From assembly GCF_037325665.1 (NCBI RefSeq), contig NC_090246.1, positions 92,814,780-92,878,779 of the forward strand: DNA of 64,000 nt, given 5' to 3'. Numbering within the stretch: the stretch's first letter is position 1; each line of letters starts with the position of its first letter. A program made the translations under genes and the position numbers. The notes below the pieces were generated by a model that was not told the origin of the DNA, did not search any database, and was given only the letters and a program-made list of their open reading frames with translations. The stretch comes from Littorina saxatilis (Eukaryota > Mollusca > Gastropoda > Littorinimorpha > Littorinidae). Positions 57,087 through 64,000 of the stretch are shown piece after piece.

Positions 57087-57153
57087 ATGTCTGAAAAACA
57101 TAACTTTGGGATCAAGCCCGTGACTTGCCATGCAGTCAGTGGGGACAAGAATG
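57087..57153 (+). CDS. ARPC1: ARPC1 coding exon 1
   Basis: The acceptor AG is at 57081-57082, the ATG at 57087 and the donor gtaagc at 57154. It encodes the N-terminus, with [13 protein letters not shown] aligning to the start of the propeller. It ends in phase 1. Confidence 0.88.
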
Positions 57154-60132
57154 GTAAGCATTCAGACATGAAACCAGAAGATACGTTCTTTGTCTGCCTC
57201 ATATTTGTCTTTGTTTGATGATGCTCCTGGTTGTGATGGCAGTTCTGATTGTGGTCTATGTGTGCATATCAAATCATACATGCACAGTGTACATATTTGA
57301 AGGTATTTCAAGTTGGAAACCTCTTGGACAGCAAGCAATTGAACAACTTTGGGTATAAATTATTTTGAAAAAGATTTTTAATTTAGACATTGAAGCTGTG
57401 TGGACTGAAATTATCACTATTAGTTTTCTTTGGTAATCTTCATTGTTTTCTAACGGACAAAGACAATTTTGCAAAATCATCTACAGTAAATCACAGCTAG
57501 TTGCGTGCATTTGTGGTCAGAAATGTTTATAGATCTATGTAACTGTCCTTGAGATTGATGTCTGCTTTTTTATGGGGTGCCTTCAGGTATGGCTTTGTCT
57601 CTGAATGACCATGAGGTGAAGATCTACAAGAAGAGTGGTGGCAAGTGGCAGGAGACGGAGACCCTTGACGAGCACGGTCAGCGAGTCAGTGGCATTGACT
57701 GGGCGCCCAAGTCCAACCGCATAGTCACGTGTGGTGCTGTAAGTAGGATTTTGTCTACTAGTGCTAGTAACAGACATATGTTCAATCTAGAGATGGCAGC
57801 GGTTTCACGTTTAGTATGCATAGTAGTGTGATCTGGATTTAAAATCAACATAGAATAATGTTGGTTCTCTTTTTATTTATTTTCACTCCAAAAACACAAT
57901 TATTGCTTTGCCCTTTTAAATTTTTTTCCATTAGGATGTTTTCCATTTCCTTTTTATTTGTGTATGTGTGTGTGTTTGGATAATTTTGTTCAGAATCACA
58001 GGTGCAGTCACTTTCAGGACTGTCTTGACTTAGTATTGGTAAATTAAATTAATGGGCAAGTTTCTTTTGAAACTCAATGTGTTCAAATACATGCTTACAC
58101 TTCCTGATGCCTTGTTTCAGGATCGTAATGCGTACGTGTGGACGCTCCAGGATGGAAAGTGGAAGCCCCATCTTGTGATACTGAGAATCAACCGTGCTGC
58201 TACCTGTGTCCAGTGGTCGCCTCAAGGTACATTTGAAATGTCAACTGACGTTCAGGCTTATAGTGTTGCATGTGCTTTATTGTAATTAATACTTGAGGAA
58301 AATATGCACTGTAATTTCAAGGAGCAAACCAGGATGTCATTTGCTGTGCAAAAGTGGTGTGTTTGTCATCTTGATATGCAGAGTGCTGTTGAGCCCCTAT
58401 TGAACGGACATGATTATTGCATCTCAATCAGTAAATGGTCACTTGTGTATTCAGACCTGAAAATGATTGATTTTTATTTCACGCAGTAGACATTAATATG
58501 AATGTTGACAGTGCGTTTATAAGAGAAAAGGGGCTTACCAATACAAACAAAGGCAATCTTTATCTTTAAAAAAAAAATTGCTTTAACTTGTAGAACTTAG
58601 TGCCCCGCACACACTCACACACACACCCCCCCCACCCCCTCCCCCCAAGGAACAGTAAAAAAAACAAGTCGCGTAAGGCGAAAATACATTTAGTCAAGCT
58701 CAGTCGAACTCACAGAATGAAACTGAACGCACTGCATTTTTTCCGCAAGACCGTATACTCGTAGCATCATCTGTCCACCGCTTGTTCTGAGCGTGTTTTT
58801 AATCCAAACATATCATATCTATATGTATGTTTTTGGAATCAGGAACCGACAAGGAATAAGATGAAATTGTTTTTAAAGGTACTGAACTTGTCAAATCCAG
58901 GTGCACGGAGCCCCTGGGGCTTTTAGTCATACCTCAGGCAGCTATCCGTTAGAAGAACTACCAAGTTTCATTGACTTGCACCCAAAGAGTCAAGAACTGC
59001 GATTTTTTTACGAATTTATTTCGTACTCGGACCCGGCTGGTCTTGACCTATTTTTGGATCTAAATTTATATCAGTTAGATCACCACATCATGCACAAAAA
59101 GACATGTCACTAGCAAACTATGTCAGACATCATCATGAGTTTGTGTAAAACAAAATGGAGGCCGGAATCACTCGGTTGAATCGAACTCCGACCAAACACC
59201 ACGTAATAACTAGGTTAATTTATGCACTCGCGTGAACAAGAAACTGTCGAGCTTCACAGATGTCGTCGTTGGGTAGTTTTGGGTTTGTTTTACTACCATA
59301 GGAGTATTTTTGAACTGTAAATGCACTCAGCTGCAACGCAAAACGAAGGCTGTGAGCTAAACTGTACCTTTAAATCGATTTCGGAAATTTAATTTTAATC
59401 ATAATTTTTATATTTTTAATTTTCAAAGCTTGTTTTTAATCCGAATATAACCTATTTATATGTCTTTGGAATCAGCAAATAATGACAAATAAGATGAAAT
59501 TGTTTTTGGATCGTTTTATAAAACAATAATTTTAATTACAATTTTCAGATTTTTATTTTAATGACCAAAATTATAAATGCAATACCAAAGTCCGGCCTTC
59601 GTCGAACATTGCTTGGACAAAATTTCAATTCATTTTATTAAAAAATGAGGGTGTGACAGTGCCGCCTCAACTTTTACAAAAAGCCGGATATGACGTCATC
59701 AAAGACATTTATCGAAAAAATGAAGAAAACGTCTGGGGATATCATGCCCAGGAACTCTCATGTCAAATTTCATAAAGATCGGTCCAGTAGTTTACTCTGA
59801 ATCGCTCTACACACACATACACACATACACCACGACCCTCGTTTCGATTCCCCCTCTATGTTAAAACATTTTGTCAAAACTTGATTAAATGTAAAAAGGG
59901 AGGTAGAAGAGGAGTTGAGGTGGAATGGTTGTATATGTATTAGATAAAGCGCACTCTTTTTCATTTGTAATTTCATACAACTCTCATGTGTGTGTGTTTG
60001 TGTGCTGTGTACAGAGAACAAGTTTGCGGTCGGCAGTAGCGCAAGGCTGATCTCTGTGTCGTACTATGAAGACGAGCATAACTGGTGGGTCAGCAAGCAC
60101 ATTAAGAAACCCATCCGCTCCACCGTCACTTG
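57087..60132 (+). CDS. ARPC1: Arp2/3 complex subunit 1 (ARPC1), 5' part, four coding exons
   Basis: ARPC1 is the WD40 beta-propeller subunit of the seven-protein Arp2/3 complex, which nucleates branched actin filaments in the cytoplasm. Coding exons are 57087-57153, 57587-57738, 58121-58226 and 60015-60132. They encode about 148 of the family's usual ~370 residues and end in a split codon. All introns are GT-AG and phases match (1, 0, 1, then 2). Family-diagnostic stretches are seen: [17 protein letters not shown], then [33 protein letters not shown], and [16 protein letters not shown]. The last intron holds a 1.2-kb repeat copy with a MITE inside it, and the intron after exon 4 holds an antisense DIRS fossil. 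The next exon, expected to begin near LDWHP, is not found before 64000, so the gene runs off the window. Confidence 0.93.
57587..57738 (+). CDS. ARPC1: ARPC1 coding exon 2
   Basis: The acceptor is cttcag at 57581-57586 and the donor gtaagt at 57739. It encodes the first WD repeat region, including [15 protein letters not shown] and [16 protein letters not shown], and ends in phase 0. The Thr usual after TCG in vertebrates is Ala here. Confidence 0.92.
58121..58226 (+). CDS. ARPC1: ARPC1 coding exon 3
   Basis: The acceptor is tttcag at 58115-58120 and the donor gtacat at 58227. It encodes [28 protein letters not shown] and QWSPQ, and ends in phase 1. Confidence 0.92.
58664..59897 (-). mobile_element. 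CRE-repeat family, copy G, in ARPC1 intron, with a MITE inside
   Basis: Ends CAAGTCGCGTAAGGCGAAAA and AACTTGATTAAATGTAAAAA on the plus strand. TGACGTCA at 59691-59698. A 493-bp TTAA-flanked MITE (58877-59369) interrupts the stretch that reads GTTTTTAAATTGATTTCG in copy F. Confidence 0.85.
58877..59369. mobile_element. TTAA-flanked MITE, 493 bp
   Basis: Short inverted ends AGGTAC and GTACCT between TTAA at 58873-58876 and 59370-59373. The empty site is visible in copy F at about 54840. An older copy lies at 2995-3175. Confidence 0.75.
60015..60132 (+). CDS. ARPC1: ARPC1 coding exon 4
   Basis: The acceptor is tgtacag at 60008-60014 and the donor gtaagt at 60133. It encodes [19 protein letters not shown], then [16 protein letters not shown] plus the first two bases of the next codon (probably Cys). 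Confidence 0.92.
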
Positions 60133-60394
60133 GTAAGTGTATTGCTGATGGATTAGTTTAAAAAATGTCGTTGATTTTTCTTCAGGAGTTACATGAGAGC
60201 GGTACTATACTACATGAAACACAATCAATGAATTTTGAGAACAAAAACAAAATCTGGTTGTTATTTTCACACAAAAAGGTTGAAGTTGTAAAAACATACT
60301 GCTGATAGATTAGTGACATTTTGTCAATGTCAGTGATTCTTTTTTTCTCAGGATTTACTCAACAGCAGTAACACTAGAAACATCTTGAATTACA

Positions 60395-60530
60395 GTACAC
60401 AGGGTTCGTACAGAGTCCTTGAACCCTGGAAAACTCCTTGAAAATTGGATAACCTTTTCCAGGCCTTGAAAAGTGCTTGAAAATAGAGTTTTGTTAAATA
60501 GTCATTGAAAAGTACTTGATTTTTCCAAAT
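60395..60530. repeat. CTTGAAAA-rich dispersed repeat, one end
   Basis: CAGGGTTCGTACAGAGTCCT is followed by at least five CTTGAAAA/CCTTGAAA words. The CAGGGTTCGTAC end resembles hAT termini but no second end is found. Confidence 0.35.
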
Positions 60531-60685
60531 TGTTGCCTATACATTTCGTCAGCAGCTTGTCTTATTTAAAAAAAAATGCAACCCCCTTTTTTTTCGTCAA
60601 ATACAGTACACACATTTTGGGAAAATAAAAGATCGAGTGAAAACGAAAGCAGACGAACTATTACTAGTCAATCAATCAATCAATC

Positions 60686-61056
60686 TGTAAGGCTTCTTTT
60701 TAAGCCTACTGTCTATATGATACTTACCGAGACAGTACTATTCTTGCACATTATCTATTATAGGCCGAAAAAATTGGACAAAACGCTGAGTGGGTACAAT
60801 TATCTCCCATAACCATGCGCCACCGTGGATCCCAAGCACTGTCCGAGTGCTTCCCCCTTACAGGATGTAGGTGGCGCGTCCTCTTTCTTTATGAGCTGCA
60901 GACCCTCAAAAAGCCCATAACATATCAAGAGGGGAGGCGGGAGGGAAACTCTAATAGTACTGTCTCGGTAAGTATCATATAGACAGTAGGCTTAAAAAGA
61001 AGCCTTACAGTCAATATAACACTTACCTCGACAGTACTATTCTTGCACAGAATACC
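60686..61056. repeat. terminal inverted-repeat region of the DIRS fossil
   Basis: GTAAGGCTTCTTTTTAAGCC, CTACTGTCTATATGATACTT and ACCGAGACAGTACTATT occur at 60686-60745 and inverted at 60950-61012. CGACAGTACTATTCTTGCAC recurs directly at about 61030. The layout fits DIRS end structure. Confidence 0.65.
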
Positions 61057-64000
61057 AGAGTGGTGTGAGGGTGATATGTAGAGTATTAAACTCCTTAATC
61101 AAAATCACTTAAATCCAAGGATTAAGATACCCAGGCAATTTTCGAACAGTACTACCGTAAAAGAAAATATACCCAAGAAACATACCTTAGACTGACGTGA
61201 CCATGCTAGCAACCACTGCTGTGTGGTGAACTCAATGTCAAAGTCCAGGCCACTCAAAGCTTGAATACCACTGAGTCTACGGCAAGTGGCTAAAGCGATG
61301 AGGAACAATTAGTCTTAAAAATCAGCAACTTGATACTGATGCCTGCCAGGGGTTCAAACTCATTGCTACGCAGGAGTTTGAGGACCAGAAAGACATCCCC
61401 CTTGGGAAATGAAACCAGAGGTTTAGACACCGCTGCATTGCTAATACCCGAAAGGACATTAGCGATGAGGGAGGACCTGATCAAGTGTTCAGTTCTGCGA
61501 CCAGTAGCGGCCGCAATCGTGGAAGCGATGGCAGATCTGTATCCAAGAAGAGTCTTAGAAGAAAGACTCTTCTTTTGATACACTTCCACCAGGAAGTTGG
61601 CCAAGTCCTGTGTTGAGGGATAAAGCGGCTTTATCCCCTTGGACAAGGCGAAGGTGGCCCAAGCTCTCCAGCGTAAGTCGTAGAGCTGATTAGTTGATCG
61701 CCTCTTAGCGTTCAAGGAAAACTCTACTGAACTCTTGTGCAATCCTAGTGCAAGCAGTTTGGAGCGCACAAGAGCCATGCGGTCAAGCACAGACTCTCTG
61801 GACGTGGATGAGGGAGGCATGATCGAGGCTGGAGCAGACCTCCCCCGTCCAGATCCAGAGGTAGAGGGTCTACGTGGGTGAGACCGCGAAGATCTGGAAA
61901 CCACGGAGCTGTTGGCCAGTAAGGCGCGACCAAAATCAGTCTTGGTCGTTCCTGCAGATATTTTGCCAGCACCCTCGGAATCAGAGATGTCGGGGGATAG
62001 GCGTAAGCATCGAGGAGCCTCCACAAGAGAGTGAATGCGTCCAAGTGGAACGCATTCATGTCTCGAAAGGGGCTGACGTACCTGGGAAGCCGAGCGCTGA
62101 ATCGAGTTACGAACAGATCGATCAGAGGACGGTCCCACCTTGCCCACAGACGCTGTAGAACGTTGTGAGCGATGGTCCATTCTGTGGAGAGAACCTGATC
62201 GCCCCGACTGAGAATGTCGGCCAGGGCGTTCAGTTTCCCCGGAACGAACTGGACTGACATCCGGACCTGATTGGTCTGGCACCAGAGCAGAATCTCCTCC
62301 GCCAACAGGGAGAGGGACCGAGAATTGGTGCCCCCCTGGTGGCGAAGGTAAGCTAAGCATGTGGTGTTGTTGTCCCCGTTGAAAATCAGAGGGGCCAAGG
62401 ACAGGCCGAATGGGAGGGCCCGAAACTCGAACACCGTGCCCTCCCAAACGAACCGGAGCAGATGTCGGTACCCCGGGGCCACCAGGATGTGGAAGTAAGC
62501 ATCCTGGAGGTCCCAGACATGGCCCAATCGTTTGGCCGGATGGCCAACCGGACCGACGAAGGGGTTTCCATCTTGAACTTGCACCTGTGAAGGTACAAGT
62601 TCAAGGTGGAGAGGTCCAACACCGGCCTGAACCGGCCGTCCTTTTTGGGGACGGTGAACAGGCGGGAGCAGAACCCCAGAGAAGGCTGAGAAAGGGGGTA
62701 GACCGCCTTCTTCTCGACCAACGAGTTCACCTCGTCCTGAAGAGCCTGCCATCTGGCAGGCTCTCGAGGAGGGGGGAACGTCCAAGGTAGAGCGGACAAT
62801 GGAGGTTGTGACGACAGCGGTAGAGAAAACCCCGACCACACCACCCTCAAGAAAAACTGGTTGGAGACCAGTCTGCCCCACATGCCGCGGGCCCGAAAAA
62901 AGGGAACCGCCGGACGAAAGAGGGGCAACTTGAGGGGGCGTCAACGTAGGGCCGGGACTCACTGAAAATTCTGCTGGCGGGCAGGCGCAGGCTTGCGACC
63001 ACCCCCCCTGGTGGTGCTGCTTCCCCTTACCTGTCTGAGCACCCTTCGTCTTGCTTGGGAACGCAACAGGCGCCTAAGAGGAGGAAGAAGGAGGCAGTGA
63101 AACTGGCTTCTTCTTCTTCTTCTGAGGCTGGGAGCTGGAGGTGACTGTAGCACTTCTCTTACTCCCCGCCGCCGTCGCCGAAGCAGCGAGGCCAACCATC
63201 AGAGAATCAGTGTTCCTCTGGCGTGTGGACTCCACCACAGAACGAACAGTGTCCGGATGAAAGAGGGAAGAAGGCTGAGGAAACGTGTTCCTCAGACTCT
63301 TCCTCATATCCGGAGGCACTATAGAAGTAGGCAGAAAATGATCACGGAACAGGGCCAATAAAGTGGACCCGTGTTCCAATGGCCAATTCTGCCGCAGACG
63401 TCACGCACGATCGCACGGCATGCAAAGCCCGATCCACTCGAACCGTGTCAAGGACCCGAGTGGAATCGGACTCTGCCCGATTGGGAGGGTCCAACAGTGT
63501 GGACAGCGTGCTCATCCATGTCAAGGCCTGTGATTGGGCCTCGACTGTGGACGAAACGGTGGCCTCAAGATTGTGGAACGAAGCAGAGCTCAGTTCCACC
63601 TTCTTGACCGAAGGCACCTCCCCAACGAACACATCACCGTCAGCCCCACCCTAAACACTCGAAGTCTGGAAAGGGAGAGTTCGAGAGTCAAAGGGAAAAG
63701 GGAGGGACGAAACAGATTGGACACGAGGAAACAGTGGAGGTGCGCCTCCCAAAGGAAAGCATGGCACTGAACCCGCGTCCTCCCGAGGAACATAGGTCGC
63801 GTTTGCACGTGAATCTGTACTCCTCAGGCGATGTGCTGCCGCTTCCACCGTGGCACTTAGACTAGGGTGGAACGCGAATTGCCGGCGGCCGGATCGTTCA
63901 TAAAACGAGCCGCCGGCAGACGCGGCGTGAGCCTCCCGCGCCCGGGCCGAAGCGGACTCAAAGGACGAGAGGGCGTCTCAGGGAAGGACGTCCTGAAACT
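60686..64000 (-). mobile_element. DIRS-family tyrosine-recombinase retroelement (fossil), cut by window edge
   Basis: Antisense within an ARPC1 intron. Parts in order on the minus strand: a gag-like region from the window edge to about 62970, reverse transcriptase about 62390-62930, RNase H about 61750-62390, and a tyrosine recombinase about 61290-61760. Beyond these is a terminal region with inverted repeats (60686-60750 against 60950-61012) and a partial direct repeat up to 61056. Most of the visible part is open in overlapping frames, as this family normally uses, so the copy looks fairly young with at most a few breaks. The other end is outside the window. Confidence 0.8.

Overview
The window looks like nuclear DNA of a marine mollusc, most likely a gastropod. 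The grounds are intron-bearing animal genes, tRNA-headed SINEs and LINE tails of the kind seen in snails, a DIRS retroelement, many non-autonomous Helitrons and a very heavy load of (CA)n, (GA)n and (CT)n tracts. The species is an inference. No prokaryotic feature and no CRISPR array is present.

Only four loci are convincing host genes. (1) A UDP-glycosyltransferase on the minus strand (16526-18043) and (2) a paralogue on the plus strand (47910-49451) each have a single intact coding exon preceded by a splice acceptor. Each has a signal peptide, the UGT donor-binding signature, a C-terminal membrane span and a dilysine ER-retrieval tail. They are divergently oriented, about 30 kb apart, and probably form a small detoxification family. 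(3) The first four coding exons of ARPC1, the WD-repeat subunit of the Arp2/3 actin-nucleating complex, lie at 57087-60132 and the gene runs off the right side. (4) A tRNA-Leu(UAA) lies at 40735-40817. A weaker candidate is a CCAAT-box first exon on the minus strand at 32863-33242.

The rest is a deep nest of mobile DNA. 1-16 kb: a pogo-type MITE, a 2.7-kb Helitron whose middle has amplified as a ~326-bp tandem repeat, SINE and LINE tails, and a CRE-bearing 1-kb repeat. 18.7-27.5 kb: a Helitron interrupted by a 935-bp element made of palindromic 28-bp repeats, a TTAA-flanked foldback element, a deleted MULE with a SWIM finger and 9-bp target duplication, a second Helitron and a 200-N gap. 29-39 kb: a 2.5-kb terminal-inverted-repeat element with younger MITEs inside it, a 53-copy 40-bp satellite, further copies of the 1-kb repeat, and nested Helitrons. 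41-47 kb: a LINE fragment, two hairpin MITEs side by side and a SINE with a clean 11-bp target duplication. 50-60 kb: a minisatellite behind the second UGT, an inverted LINE 3' end, a 2.6-kb TA-flanked element holding two younger insertions, and repeats within ARPC1 introns. 60.7-64 kb: a DIRS-family tyrosine-recombinase retroelement fossil, antisense to ARPC1 and cut by the window edge.

All coordinates, repeat counts and target duplications were read by eye. Superfamily names of non-coding elements rest on termini and target-site length alone.
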